This document shows, piece by piece, positions 33,202 to 42,159 of a stretch of DNA of 64,000 nucleotides (position 1 is its first letter; every line of letters begins with the position of its first letter). The DNA is from Streptosporangium album (lineage in GTDB: Bacteria > Actinomycetota > Actinomycetes > Streptosporangiales > Streptosporangiaceae). The stretch is from assembly GCF_014203795.1 (NCBI RefSeq), contig NZ_JACHJU010000003.1, positions 806,001 to 870,000 on the forward strand. Direction: 5' to 3'. The notes beneath the pieces were generated by a model. It was given only the letters and a program-made list of their open reading frames with translations, had not been told where the DNA came from and did not search any database. Both the position numbers and the translations under genes were made by a program.

Positions 33202-35195
33202 CGCAGGAGCTTCGGCCCCTCGGCGAAGTAGACGTCCCCGGACCTGTGCACCGCGAGCTGGTGCACAGGTCCTTCCTTCAGTACGGTGTGCCGCCCCGTC
33301 AGCGGGCTGAGCGAGAACACCGAGGAACCCGCGTGCGTGCCGTACAGGGTGAGGTCGCGGGGGTTGTAGACGAGCTGCCCGCCGGCGCTCTTACTGTCTG
33401 ACAGGGTGACCCGGGAGACGACCTTGCGCAGCGTCGGGCTGACCGCGAACACCTCGCCGCCGGCGATCCCCCACAGCCGGCCGAGGGGGTCGAAGGTCAG
33501 CCCGGAGACGGCGGGCTTGCCCGGCGCGGGCGTCATCTCCCACAGCAGCCGGTTCTCCCGGACGGACCAGGCGAACAGCTTCGCCTCCGGCTGCGTCGGC
33601 GGGGTCGCCGTCTGGCCGCTGTAGATCGAGGTGCCGCCGTAGACGACGCCGTCGCGGTAGGCCAGCGAGACGATGGACTGGTCCTTGACCACGTTACGCC
33701 GGGCGGTCTTCAGCACGCCCTCGTCCGGGTCCCAGAGGGCGAACACACCGCCGAGCTGGCCGAGGTCGGGCATGGTGCCGACGGCGAGGTATTTCCCGGC
33801 CGAGACCATCGCGCGGGGCCTGATCTGCTTGTCGGCGGCGAAGTCGAAGAGCCTGGCGGGGTTGGGCGCGGGCCCGGGTTCGGGGCTGGGCGAGTATTCG
33901 GTGCTGTTCCACGGCAGCTTGGGGTCGTAGGAGTAGACGCGGGCCTCCGGGTAGGCGCCGACGTACAGCCTGCCCTTGTGCGAGACCATGTCCTCGCTCT
34001 GGGAGAAGGTGTGGAACTCCCGCGTCTGCCCGGTCTCCGGATCGACCGCGGCGAAGCCGCCGTTGAGGAAGCCTCCGGCGTACACGCGGTGGTCGGGGCC
34101 CTCGGACAGGGCGGTGATGTCGATCGGCTCGCCGCGCACGGCGGTCTGCACGAACGACTTGGCGCCGGTCTGCGGGTTGTAGCGGAACATCAGACCCCGC
34201 CAGAGCATCCCGACGACGCTCTTACCCGGGTAGTCGGGCAGGCCCAGCTCGGCCCAGCCGATGCCGCGCGAGTTGGCCACCCGGCCGGTGATCGGCACGC
34301 CGGTGCCGGTGACGGCATGGGTGCGCGGGTCGTAGCCGACGAGCTCACCCGACTTGATCAGGTAGACCCGGCCCTGCTCGTCGGGCAGGGAGACGTCGAG
34401 GCCGTGGACGGCGTCGAGCTTGTCGACCCACGCGCCCGCGGCGATGTCCCACACGTGCAGCGGTCCCGGGCTCGCACCGCCGAACCGCACGTACAGGTAG
34501 CCGTCGGCGGCGTTGACGTCGTAGGCCCACTGACCGGCCGGGTTGAAGCCGTCGGGCAGCGGCAGCTGCCTGGAGGCGCCACTGGCGGCGTCCACCTCGA
34601 ACAGGGCCGCCGGAGCCTCGGTGCCCGCGTAGATCTTGCCGCCCGCCGTGGAGACGCTGCGGACGTAGGCGTGGGTGGGGGACAGCTTGCCGTAGTCCCG
34701 CACGCCGGTGGCGGGATCGTAGCCGAACAGCCGCCCGCCGGGCGAGGTGCCGCCGTAGACGGTGGCGCCCTGACCGGGGGCGACGCTCCAGATGAAGTTG
34801 TCCGAGGCGACCGGACGGCCGAGGTCGCGCACGCCGTCCCGCTCGGTCCAGCGGTAGAGGCGGCCGTCGCCGTAGCCGCCGACGTAGACGCTCCCGTCGG
34901 GAGTGACGTCGACGGCCCAGGAGCCGCCCGCGCCCGGCAGGTCGTAGCGGGCCACCTCGGCTCCGGTCGCCGGGTCGATCGCGTTGAGGTGGGCGGGGGT
35001 GCCCGATGAGACCGCCCACAGCACGGTCGCGCCACCGGGTCCGGGGGCGACGACACCGCCGATGAGCAGGACGTCCTGCAGCGGCACGCCAAGCTCGGTG
35101 ATCTTGCCGCGGGTGCTGGCCTCGGCGGGTCCCTGGAACACCGGCACGAGGGATGCCGCGACGATGATCGCTAATAATTTTCTAATTAGGGTCAT
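33180..35195 (-). CDS. Secreted beta-propeller protein, paralogue 2
   Basis: About 671 residues from the ATG at 35195. The Sec signal is MTLIRKLLAIIVAASLVPVF with cleavage near AEA/STR. Blades include GGSWAVDVTPDGSVYVGGYG, FIWSVAPGQGATVYGGTSPG and HAYVRSVSTAGGKIYAGTEA, clearly related to paralogue 1 (SPGGRLFGYDPATG against SPTGRLFRYDVDSG). No Cys-rich or catalytic segment is obvious. The start codon itself lies inside a regulon palindrome, so the regulator would block initiation as well as transcription. It diverges from paralogue 3 and overlaps paralogue 1 tail to tail. Confidence 0.8.
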   Translation of the reverse strand: MTLIRKLLAIIVAASLVPVFQGPAEASTRGKITELGVPLQDVLLIGGVVAPGPGGATVLWAVSSGTPAHLNAIDPATGAEVARYDLPGAGGSWAVDVTPDGSVYVGGYGDGRLYRWTERDGVRDLGRPVASDNFIWSVAPGQGATVYGGTSPGGRLFGYDPATGVRDYGKLSPTHAYVRSVSTAGGKIYAGTEAPAALFEVDAASGASRQLPLPDGFNPAGQWAYDVNAADGYLYVRFGGASPGPLHVWDIAAGAWVDKLDAVHGLDVSLPDEQGRVYLIKSGELVGYDPRTHAVTGTGVPITGRVANSRGIGWAELGLPDYPGKSVVGMLWRGLMFRYNPQTGAKSFVQTAVRGEPIDITALSEGPDHRVYAGGFLNGGFAAVDPETGQTREFHTFSQSEDMVSHKGRLYVGAYPEARVYSYDPKLPWNSTEYSPSPEPGPAPNPARLFDFAADKQIRPRAMVSAGKYLAVGTMPDLGQLGGVFALWDPDEGVLKTARRNVVKDQSIVSLAYRDGVVYGGTSIYSGQTATPPTQPEAKLFAWSVRENRLLWEMTPAPGKPAVSGLTFDPLGRLWGIAGGEVFAVSPTLRKVVSRVTLSDSKSAGGQLVYNPRDLTLYGTHAGSSVFSLSPLTGRHTVLKEGPVHQLAVHRSGDVYFAEGPKLLRYEPQIR

Positions 35196-35204
35196 GACCG
35201 GAAA
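35185..35204. promoter_or_regulatory. Regulon palindrome 2 (over the start of the propeller gene ending at 33180)
   Basis: ATTAGGGTCATGACCGGAAA with core GGTCATGACC at 35190-35199. The ATG start codon is part of the core. Confidence 0.75.
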
Positions 35205-35237
35205 CCTAAAAACAGCTACCCTTTCCGTCAAGATACG

Positions 35238-35257
35238 ATTTCGGTAACGGCCGAATT
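35238..35257. promoter_or_regulatory. Regulon palindrome 3, weaker copy (between divergent propeller genes)
   Basis: ATTTCGGTAACGGCCGAATT keeps the outer TTCGG-N6-CCGAA dyad and spacing of the motif but has two changes in the inner core. It lies 113 bases before the Tat-exported propeller gene at 35371; a further half site (ACGGTC) occurs near 35350. Confidence 0.55.
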
Positions 35258-35370
35258 ATAAAACCCTCGTCGAGGCCCTCTTCTCTCCGCCGACGCCGTG
35301 CCCGGCGACGCGCGGAGGTGTCCTCCGCATCACCGACTCCCGCACCTGACGGTCAGAAAGGTTCCCCCAC

Positions 35371-37299
35371 ATGATCCACCGCCGCCGATTCCTGCAGCTC
35401 GCCGCCGTCGCCGCGGGCGGCTCCTCCCTCCTGCCCACCTCCCCCGCACACGCCGCCGCCGCCGAAGGCGAGGTGACCGTCCTGGGCCCCGCCAGCGTCA
35501 CCAGCGCCCTCGGCAACGGCGAGTTCGTCGGCGGCGTGCTCTACGCCGGCACCCGAGGGCTGTCCCCCAATGTCGTCGGCGCCTACGACCTGGCCCGCGA
35601 CACGGTGACGGGGCACACCGACATCCCCACGGGGATCGGCGTGTGGGCGATGTGCGCCGTCGGCACCGACGTCTACGTCGGCACCCACAGCCGCTCCGAC
35701 CTCTACAGGCTCGACACGCTCACCGGCACACTGTCCAAGGTGGGCGCCTACGGTTACCCCTACATCTGGAACCTGACCGCCTCCCCCGACGGCAAGGTCT
35801 ACCTGGCGATCTCCGAGCCGGGCCGGGTCGTGGAGTACGACCCGGCCACGGGAGCGAGCCGCGACCTGGGCGTCACCGTCGAGGGTGAGGCGTACGTGCG
35901 CAGCATCGCCGCCGACGCCACCACCGTCTACGCGGGCGTCGGCGCGCACGCCCACCTGATCGCGATCGACCGGGCCACGGGCGCCAAGCGCGACATCCTG
36001 CCCGCCGAACTGGCCGCCCGCGACTTCGTGGCGAGCCTGACGGTCTCCGACACCCACCTCGCGGCCGGCATCTCCTCCAACGGCGAGGTGCTGGTGATGT
36101 CGAAGTCGGACCCGTCCGACCACCGCGTGCTCACCACCGGCGAGAAGTACGTTCCCTCGGTCCTGCTGCACGACGGCTACGTCTACTTCACCGGGCGGCC
36201 CACCGGCACGCTCTACCGCTGCCGGTTGGACGGCGGCACGGTGGAGACGCTCGGCGTGGCGCAGCCCGAGGCGGCCACCCACCGGCTCCTCTCGCACGAG
36301 GGCCGCGTCTACGGCGTCCAGGACGGCGCGGTCTTCGTCTACGACCCGGCCGACGGCTCGCTCGGCTACGTCAACCTCGTCCAGCGGGGGTTCAGGGCCG
36401 CACCGGAGCAGCCCATGTCGGTGCACTCCGACGGATGGCGGGTCTACGTCGGCGGCAAGGGCGGCGCCGACGTCCACGATCTGAAGGCGGGCACCAGCAG
36501 CCGCCTCGGCATCCCCGGCGAGCCGAAAACGGCGCTCACCGTGCGGGACGTCACCTACCTCGGCGTCTACACCCAGGGCCTGCTGTACGCGCACCGGCCC
36601 GGTGAGCCGTCGGCCACGCTGCTCGCCAAGGCCGGCAACCAGCAGGACCGCCCCCGCGACCTCGCCCACGACGCGCTGACCGGGCTGATCGCGATGACCA
36701 CCCAGCCCGAGCCCGGCCAGCTCAACGGCGCGCTGTCGCTCTACTCCCCGCGCACGAAGAAGATGGACACCTACCGGCCGGTCGTGGAGCGGCAGAGCCT
36801 GTACGCCGTCACCTGCCGGGCCGGGATCGCCTACCTCGGCACCAACATCCAGGAGGGCCTCGGCCTGCCGCCGGTCACCACGACCGCCCGGCTGGCCGCC
36901 TTCGACCTGCGCTCGCGCAAACTGCTGTGGCAGCTCGAACCCGTGCCGGGCGCGAAGGTCATCCCGGGTCTGGCACACACGCCTCTGGCCGTGTACGGCG
37001 TGACCGGCACCGGGATCCTGTTCGAGTACGACCTGCTGCGCCGCAAGGTCACCCGCACCGTGCAGGCCGGTTCGAAGGGCAGCGATCTGCTCGTGTCCGG
37101 ACTGGTCGCCTACACCACCGACGGCGACGCGATCTACAAGATCGACCTCGTGACGTTCGCGGTGAAGACGATCGCCTCCGGCCTGGCGGGCGAGTGGTTC
37201 GGCGGCGAGCCGAAGCTGGCCCTCGACCCCTCGCGCCGGGCCCTGTACGGCGTGCGCGGCCGCGACCTGGTCCGGATCTCCGTCACCGGACGGCGCTGA
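35371..37299 (+). CDS. Tat-exported beta-propeller protein, paralogue 3
   Basis: 642 residues. The N-terminus HRRRFLQLAAVAAGG is a twin-arginine signal, unlike the Sec signals of the other three paralogues, which suggests folding or cofactor binding before export. Blades such as YIWNLTASPDGKVYLAISEP, EAYVRSIAADATTVYAGVG and LIAIDRATGAKRDILPAEL align with paralogue 4 in particular. A cofactor (metal or quinone) is a reasonable inference from the Tat signal, but no binding motif is recognised. The gene ends at a strong bidirectional hairpin. Confidence 0.8.
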   Translation: MIHRRRFLQLAAVAAGGSSLLPTSPAHAAAAEGEVTVLGPASVTSALGNGEFVGGVLYAGTRGLSPNVVGAYDLARDTVTGHTDIPTGIGVWAMCAVGTDVYVGTHSRSDLYRLDTLTGTLSKVGAYGYPYIWNLTASPDGKVYLAISEPGRVVEYDPATGASRDLGVTVEGEAYVRSIAADATTVYAGVGAHAHLIAIDRATGAKRDILPAELAARDFVASLTVSDTHLAAGISSNGEVLVMSKSDPSDHRVLTTGEKYVPSVLLHDGYVYFTGRPTGTLYRCRLDGGTVETLGVAQPEAATHRLLSHEGRVYGVQDGAVFVYDPADGSLGYVNLVQRGFRAAPEQPMSVHSDGWRVYVGGKGGADVHDLKAGTSSRLGIPGEPKTALTVRDVTYLGVYTQGLLYAHRPGEPSATLLAKAGNQQDRPRDLAHDALTGLIAMTTQPEPGQLNGALSLYSPRTKKMDTYRPVVERQSLYAVTCRAGIAYLGTNIQEGLGLPPVTTTARLAAFDLRSRKLLWQLEPVPGAKVIPGLAHTPLAVYGVTGTGILFEYDLLRRKVTRTVQAGSKGSDLLVSGLVAYTTDGDAIYKIDLVTFAVKTIASGLAGEWFGGEPKLALDPSRRALYGVRGRDLVRISVTGRR

Positions 37300-37305
37300 C
37301 CAGAG

Positions 37306-37341
37306 CCGGGTGCTCGCGGACCCCCGCCCGCGAGCACCCGG
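37306..37341. terminator. Bidirectional hairpin terminator
   Basis: Perfect 13-bp stem CCGGGTGCTCGCG (37306-37318) and CGCGAGCACCCGG (37329-37341) with a 10-base loop, between the convergent propeller and aminotransferase genes. Confidence 0.8.
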
Positions 37342-37350
37342 CCGGTCCGG

Positions 37351-38502
37351 TCATCCCCGGGATGCGAGCACCTTGGCCAGTGCCTCGCTCACGTCGGCCG
37401 CCCGGGCGGGATCGTCCATGAGCATCTGCTGGCGCACCCACACCACGCTCCGCGCGGCCGCCTCGGCCACCGGGCACGGCTCGACCCGCGCCCCGGCCCC
37501 GGTGAGGGCGGCCATCGTGCCGAGCGGCGGGTAGCCGCCGTCGAGTGGCACTCCCTCGGCCGCCATCGCCGCGAGCAGGAACTCCCGCTCGATGGGAGCG
37601 TCCACTCGCAGCATCAGCAGGTGCCGCGAGTCGCGGGTGGTCCCCGCGGGCTGCGGCACCACGCTCACCGGGAGGCCACCGAGGTCGAGCGCGGCGGCGA
37701 AGGCCTCGCGCCGCGTGATCTCCTCCTCCAGCCGCTCCAGCCACGGCAGTAGCAGCGCCGCCTGGATCTCGGTGAGGCGCAGGTTCCAGCCGACCTCCGG
37801 GTGGTCGTACCACGCGCCGCCCGGCCGCCTGCCCAGGTTGCAGGTCGACCAGGTCGCGCCGTACACGGCCTCGTCGCGGCAGACGATCACGCCGCCCTCG
37901 CCCGCGGTCATCGCCTTGCTCGCCTGGAAGCTGAACACCCCGGCGTCGCCGAGCCCGCCGACGGGCCTGCCGTGGTAGGTGGCCCCGTGGGCCTGGGCGC
38001 AGTCCTCGACGACCTTCAGGCCGTGCCGGGCGGCGACGGCGTTCAGCGGTTCCATGTCCACCGGGCTGCCGGCCAGGTGCACCGGCATGACCGCGGCGGT
38101 CCGGCCGGTGACGGCGGCCTCGACCGCCTCCGCCGACAGGTGCAGGTCCACGGGGTCGACGTCGACGATCACCGGGATCGCCCCCGTCAGCAGCACGGAG
38201 GTGGCCGAGGCGACGAAGGTGTAAGCCGGGATGATCACCTCGTCGCCCTGACCGACCCCCAGCCCGCGCAGCGCCGCGAACAGGCCGAGCGTCGCGTTGG
38301 CGACCGTGACCCCGTGCCCCACGCCGGATCTGCGGGCGAACTCCGACGCCAGGTCAGCGCAGACCGTGCCCTGCGTGGCGCCCCACAGGCCTCGGTCGAG
38401 GACCTGGGTGACGTGCTTGCGCTGCCCGTCGGACAGCGGCGGCGGCCAGGCGGGCCAGGGCGCGGTGCGCACGGGCGTGCCGCCGTCGATGGCGAGTTTC
38501 AT
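37351..38502 (-). CDS. DegT/DnrJ/EryC1/StrS-family PLP aminotransferase, copy 1
   Basis: About 383 residues; the ATG at 38502 has GAGGAA upstream. It begins MKLAIDGGTPVRTAPWPAWP, a typical opening of this sugar aminotransferase branch. The PLP-binding region has DEVIIPAYTFVASATSVL, VVEDCAQAHGATYHGRPVG and the Schiff-base Lys in FSFQASKAMTAGEGG. Members move an amino group to or from a keto-sugar or inosose, in the cytoplasm. It is the last gene of a three-gene unit with two amidohydrolase-fold genes, with ATGA overlaps, under the palindrome at 39943. Whether it makes or degrades an amino sugar is not known. Confidence 0.88.
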   Translation of the reverse strand: MKLAIDGGTPVRTAPWPAWPPPLSDGQRKHVTQVLDRGLWGATQGTVCADLASEFARRSGVGHGVTVANATLGLFAALRGLGVGQGDEVIIPAYTFVASATSVLLTGAIPVIVDVDPVDLHLSAEAVEAAVTGRTAAVMPVHLAGSPVDMEPLNAVAARHGLKVVEDCAQAHGATYHGRPVGGLGDAGVFSFQASKAMTAGEGGVIVCRDEAVYGATWSTCNLGRRPGGAWYDHPEVGWNLRLTEIQAALLLPWLERLEEEITRREAFAAALDLGGLPVSVVPQPAGTTRDSRHLLMLRVDAPIEREFLLAAMAAEGVPLDGGYPPLGTMAALTGAGARVEPCPVAEAAARSVVWVRQQMLMDDPARAADVSEALAKVLASRG

Positions 38503-39245
38503 GCGGATGTTCCTCCGATGCGGTGGACGAGACGGGGACCGAGGACGCGGGCGAGGTTGCCGCCCTGGACGAGCGCCCGGTCGGGTTCGGAGAGCGGGGC
38601 GAGCGCGACCCGGCCGAAGCCGACGCGCTGGTCGAGGAAGCAGGCGTCGGTGCCGAACACGACCCGGTCGGCGCCCGCGAGGGCGGCGAGGCGGGCGACC
38701 CAGCGGCCGGTCATCTTGGATCCGCAGATCTCCAGCAGGACCGACGGATGGTCGGCCACGGCCTCGGCGGCGCGGCGGAAGCCGTACGGCCAGAGCCCGG
38801 CGTGCCCCATCAGCAGCGGCACCTCCGGACGGCGGGTGGCGACGGCGGCGAACATCTCCGGGGAGCTCCACGGCGAGTCGGTCTGGCCGTGCGCGAGCAC
38901 GGGCAGACCGAGGTCCCACACCGGCTCGTACAACGGGTCGTCGAGGCGGCACCGGTGTACGTCGGGGTGGAGCTTGACACCCCAGGCGCCGGGCGCGTCG
39001 GCCAGGGGGGTGCGGTGGTGGGGGTTGTAGACCTGCCAGACACCGAATCTGCCGGGGTGGGCGGCGGCGGCCGCGAAGGCGCGGCGGTTGCCCTCGACGG
39101 CGTCGGGGCCGACGGCGAGCAGGTCGCTGATGCCCGTGGCGACGATGCCGGCCTCGTCCATGGTGGCGATCAGGCCCTCGGCGGAGGGGTCGGGGATGAG
39201 GAAGTCGGGCCAGCTCCCGATGTGGCCGTGCGCGTCGAGGATCAC
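38499..39245 (-). CDS. Amidohydrolase-2 family protein with intact metal site
   Basis: About 248 residues from the GTG at 39245, overlapping the stop of the preceding gene by four bases. It starts ILDAHGHIGSW with the HxH metal motif, has VKLHPDVHRC, LMGHAGLWPYG and the late Asp in VFGTDACFLDQ, so all expected ligands of a monometal TIM-barrel hydrolase or decarboxylase are present. Relatives hydrolyse lactones or decarboxylate aromatic and small acids. It is paired with a degenerate homologue (39242-39952), as the 42903 gene is with 42160. Confidence 0.82.
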   Translation of the reverse strand: MILDAHGHIGSWPDFLIPDPSAEGLIATMDEAGIVATGISDLLAVGPDAVEGNRRAFAAAAAHPGRFGVWQVYNPHHRTPLADAPGAWGVKLHPDVHRCRLDDPLYEPVWDLGLPVLAHGQTDSPWSSPEMFAAVATRRPEVPLLMGHAGLWPYGFRRAAEAVADHPSVLLEICGSKMTGRWVARLAALAGADRVVFGTDACFLDQRVGFGRVALAPLSEPDRALVQGGNLARVLGPRLVHRIGGTSA

Positions 39246-39952
39246 AGCAGGCCCTCCAGCGATCCGGCGGCGATCAGGTCGACGTCGTCCTGGCCCAGGT
39301 CGAGGTGGTCGAGCAGGTAGCGGGGCCCGCAGTCGTCGGCGACCGGCGCGCCGGTGCCGAACACCAGCCGGGCCGCGCCGAACCGCTCGGCCAGCCACTC
39401 GACGCCGCCCTGGGTGTTGACGGTGCCGACCTCCAGCCACAGGCCGGGGATCTCGGTCATCAGCTCGGCGATCGCACGCAGCCGCCGGTAGCCGGGGTTC
39501 AGCAGCAGGATCCGCAGGCCGGGCAGGCTCCGGGCGAGGGTGAGGAGCTGCGCGGGCGAGGTCTCCTCGAAGTCGACGGCGACGGGCAGGCCGAGTGCGG
39601 CCAGCCAGCGCAGCGCGGTGGGTCCGGTCAGCTCCCAGCGGTGGCGCTCGGGACAGAGCCGGACCAGGCGCGCCCCCCAGCCCAGCGCCTCCTCGACACT
39701 CCCGGGCTCCCCTGCCCCCGGCACACCCGGCACCACCACGGGCACCGGGACCAGCCGGGGGTCGTCGAATTCCAGCAGGGCCTCGTTGCCGGCCCGCGGG
39801 TCGGAGTAGAGGCTGAGCGTGTGCGTCACGTACGCCCGCTCGATGCCCAGGCGGTCCATCTCAGGCCGGGGGTCTTCCGGCAGGTCGTCGAAGGGCACCG
39901 GCCCGACGAGCCGGTGCGCGTCGACCAGCCTGACCGGTTTAGATTTCGGCAC
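39242..39952 (-). CDS. Amidohydrolase-fold protein lacking metal ligands
   Basis: 236 residues from a GTG at 39952. It aligns in plan with amidohydrolase-2 proteins, but the HxH motif reads DAHRLVG and the late GTD reads VFGTGAPV, so the metal site is broken. The opening LVDAHRLVGPVPFDD is similar to RRLVGDLVVTLD of the protein at 42160, its likely paralogue. It probably has a structural or regulatory role with the intact partner encoded next. Its start codon lies within a regulon palindrome. Confidence 0.7.
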   Translation of the reverse strand: MPKSKPVRLVDAHRLVGPVPFDDLPEDPRPEMDRLGIERAYVTHTLSLYSDPRAGNEALLEFDDPRLVPVPVVVPGVPGAGEPGSVEEALGWGARLVRLCPERHRWELTGPTALRWLAALGLPVAVDFEETSPAQLLTLARSLPGLRILLLNPGYRRLRAIAELMTEIPGLWLEVGTVNTQGGVEWLAERFGAARLVFGTGAPVADDCGPRYLLDHLDLGQDDVDLIAAGSLEGLL

Positions 39953-39962
39953 AGACCGAAAC
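39943..39962. promoter_or_regulatory. Regulon palindrome 4 (over the start of the 39952-37351 operon)
   Basis: ATTTCGGCACAGACCGAAAC, with perfect outer arms TTTCGG and CCGAAA. It covers the GTG at 39950-39952 and sits between this operon and the end of the upstream propeller gene, implying an internal regulated promoter. Confidence 0.7.
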
Positions 39963-42011
39963 CTAGCTCTGGGCCGGAGGGATCGTCAAGACCGGGCAGC
40001 GGGGGTCGAGCCGGATCAGGGCCAGGTCACGCCCGGCCAGGGTCCAGGCGTTCCACGAGCCGGGCTCGAAGTGGAGCTGCGGGTTGGTGTACCACTCGTC
40101 GCCCAGACCCGTCGCCACGAGCTTGGCCTCGGTGCCGAGCTCGTACGCGTTGCCGCCGCCGAAGAAGGTGGCGACGAAGACCCGGTTCCGGTGGACGGTC
40201 AGCTCGCCGTACCCGGGCAGCGAGCCCTGATGGGTGATCGTGCGGGTGGCCAGGTCCATCGCGAACCAGCTCGCGTTGCGCTTGTAGACGCCGTAGAGCA
40301 CGCCGTCGTGCACCTTGACGTCCTGGAAGGTCCGGTACCCGGCGACCGGGTCCACCTGCCAGAGCACCTTACGGCTGCGCAGGTCGAACGCCGCGACGGA
40401 CGCCGACGACTTCACCGGCGGGGCGCCGCCTCCCCCGAGCACGTCACCGCCCAGGTAGACGACGCCGTGGCGGGAGTCGAGCGAGAGGCTCATGAGGCTC
40501 TGGTCGGGGATGACGTCCACGTAGACGTCCATCTGACCGCTGTCGGGGTCGACCACCGACAGCGCGCCCTTGAGGTTGGCGCCGAGCGGCGCGGAGGCGA
40601 CGAGCAGCTTGTCGGTGCGCGGGTCGTACTCCAGGTCCCACGGCCGCTGCTGGCCGTGGCCGAGGTAGCCGAGGCTGCGGATACGGTCGCGCCGGTCGAT
40701 CTCGATGATCTGGCCGCTGGGGTAGATCGCGGCGTAGACCTTGTCTCCACGGCGTACCAGGTCCTTCGGCTCGCCCGGCAGCCAGATCCGGCGCTGGTCG
40801 CCGCTGCGCAGGTCGCGGATGGTGAGGGAGAAATGTCCGCCGACGTACAGCGTGCGGCCGGGGTCGAGCAGCATCGACTGCGGACGCTCCGAGCCGGTCG
40901 GCAGGCCCGCCTCGATCAGGTCGGTGAACTCGGCCTGCCCGGTGCGCACGTCCATCGTCCACATGCCGCCGCTGCCGGAGAAGCCGAGCAGCGTGTCGCC
41001 CTCGGCCATCAGCCGGCGGGTCTCCTCGCCGAGTTTGGGGGTGCCGACCTCGGTGAGCGCGGTGTCGCCCGTGCGGTAGCGGTAGATCGTGCCCTGTGGC
41101 CTGGACGACACGTACGCGGTGCCGTCGCCGGCGAAGCCGATCATGTCGAGGGTGAGGTCGCCGAGATCGACCGGTCTGGCGTCCGAGCCGTCCTTTCGCA
41201 CGTCGAAGAGGGTGTTCCCACTGGCCCCGAGCACCCGGTCGCCGCGCTCGGCGACCGCGCCGAACCCGGTGCCGCCCGCCGCCAAGTCGCGCACCGCGCC
41301 GCTCGCACGGTCGATCGCGACCAGTTTGGCCTTGTCGAGCAGTCCGGCGTACACGGTGTGGTCGTCGACGGCGAGGCTGCGCACGTAGCGCTCGCCCGCG
41401 GCCAGCACCCCGAAGTCGCGCACCGCGCCGGTGGCCGGGTCGTACTCGTGGACCCTGCCGTCGGGATAGGTCCCGGCATAGATCTTCCCATCGGGGGCGG
41501 CGGCCAGACTCCAGACGAACCCGCCGTTGCGCCCGAACGACGTCAGGTGTTCGACCCCGCCCGTCGCCGGGTCGAACCGGTACAGATCCGGAACCGGGTA
41601 GGTGCCGACGTAGACCTTGCCGTCCGCGACCGCCGTGGCCCAGGCTCCCTCGGCCTCACCGGCGGCGGGCGCGTCGGGCAGCCGCACCGAGCGGAGCGTC
41701 TTCCGGGTGGCCAGGTCGATCTCGGCGAGCACGGGCGGCTTCAGACCGCGCGTGACGACGTACCCGCGCCCTTCATGGGTGACGGCGCCGACGATGGCGC
41801 CGGTCACGGACGCGGGCCCGAACCTCCGCACTCCGGTCCCGTCGCACGGCGCCTTCAGGACCTGCGGGCTCTGCACGGCGGCGCTCTGCACGGTGAGGCC
41901 CGGTACGGCGGGCGGCCCCTGCGGCGCGGCATGGGCGATCGAAGGGACGAGCAGGGCGGGTAACGCGGCGACGGCGGCGAGCACGGCTCGCGGCGATCGG
42001 CTGCGGAGCAT
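39963..42011 (-). CDS. Secreted beta-propeller protein, paralogue 4
   Basis: 682 residues; the ATG at 42011 follows AAGGAG. The Sec signal is MLRSRSPRAVLAAVAALPAL with cleavage near AHA/APQ. Blades include FVWSLAAAPDGKIYAGTYPD, ERYVRSLAVDDHTVYAGLLD and KLVAIDRASGAVRDLAAGG, closest to paralogue 3. As with the others there is no recognisable catalytic motif, and a lactonase-like or binding role is only a guess. It is followed at once by the operator of the next unit. Confidence 0.8.
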   Translation of the reverse strand: MLRSRSPRAVLAAVAALPALLVPSIAHAAPQGPPAVPGLTVQSAAVQSPQVLKAPCDGTGVRRFGPASVTGAIVGAVTHEGRGYVVTRGLKPPVLAEIDLATRKTLRSVRLPDAPAAGEAEGAWATAVADGKVYVGTYPVPDLYRFDPATGGVEHLTSFGRNGGFVWSLAAAPDGKIYAGTYPDGRVHEYDPATGAVRDFGVLAAGERYVRSLAVDDHTVYAGLLDKAKLVAIDRASGAVRDLAAGGTGFGAVAERGDRVLGASGNTLFDVRKDGSDARPVDLGDLTLDMIGFAGDGTAYVSSRPQGTIYRYRTGDTALTEVGTPKLGEETRRLMAEGDTLLGFSGSGGMWTMDVRTGQAEFTDLIEAGLPTGSERPQSMLLDPGRTLYVGGHFSLTIRDLRSGDQRRIWLPGEPKDLVRRGDKVYAAIYPSGQIIEIDRRDRIRSLGYLGHGQQRPWDLEYDPRTDKLLVASAPLGANLKGALSVVDPDSGQMDVYVDVIPDQSLMSLSLDSRHGVVYLGGDVLGGGGAPPVKSSASVAAFDLRSRKVLWQVDPVAGYRTFQDVKVHDGVLYGVYKRNASWFAMDLATRTITHQGSLPGYGELTVHRNRVFVATFFGGGNAYELGTEAKLVATGLGDEWYTNPQLHFEPGSWNAWTLAGRDLALIRLDPRCPVLTIPPAQS

Positions 42012-42045
42012 GGGGGCACTCCTTGCGAGGGTTCATTTCTACGCA

Positions 42046-42065
42046 ATATTGGTCCCGACCGTAAT
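42046..42065. promoter_or_regulatory. Regulon palindrome 5 (before the propeller gene ending at 39963)
   Basis: ATATTGGTCCCGACCGTAAT with core GGTC-CC-GACC, in the divergent gap 42012-42159. Confidence 0.78.
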
Positions 42066-42119
42066 CATATGGGTAGAAAGCGTCAATGACTTGGCCCTTG
42101 TATTCGACCAGACTTGAGG

Positions 42120-42139
42120 ATTATGGTCATGACCGGTAT
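42120..42139. promoter_or_regulatory. Regulon palindrome 6 (before the amidohydrolase operon at 42160)
   Basis: ATTATGGTCATGACCGGTAT with core GGTC-AT-GACC. It ends 20 bases before the ATG at 42160, with AGGAGG between. Each of the two divergent units in this gap thus has its own copy. Confidence 0.78.
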
Positions 42140-42159
42140 GTGAATAGGAGGATGCCCGT

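Noticed and set aside
42046..42139. The paired palindromes considered as a phage-type attachment site or CRISPR-like repeats
   Set aside because: Copies are dispersed singly before genes, differ in the centre and flanks, and are dyads rather than direct repeats with spacers.
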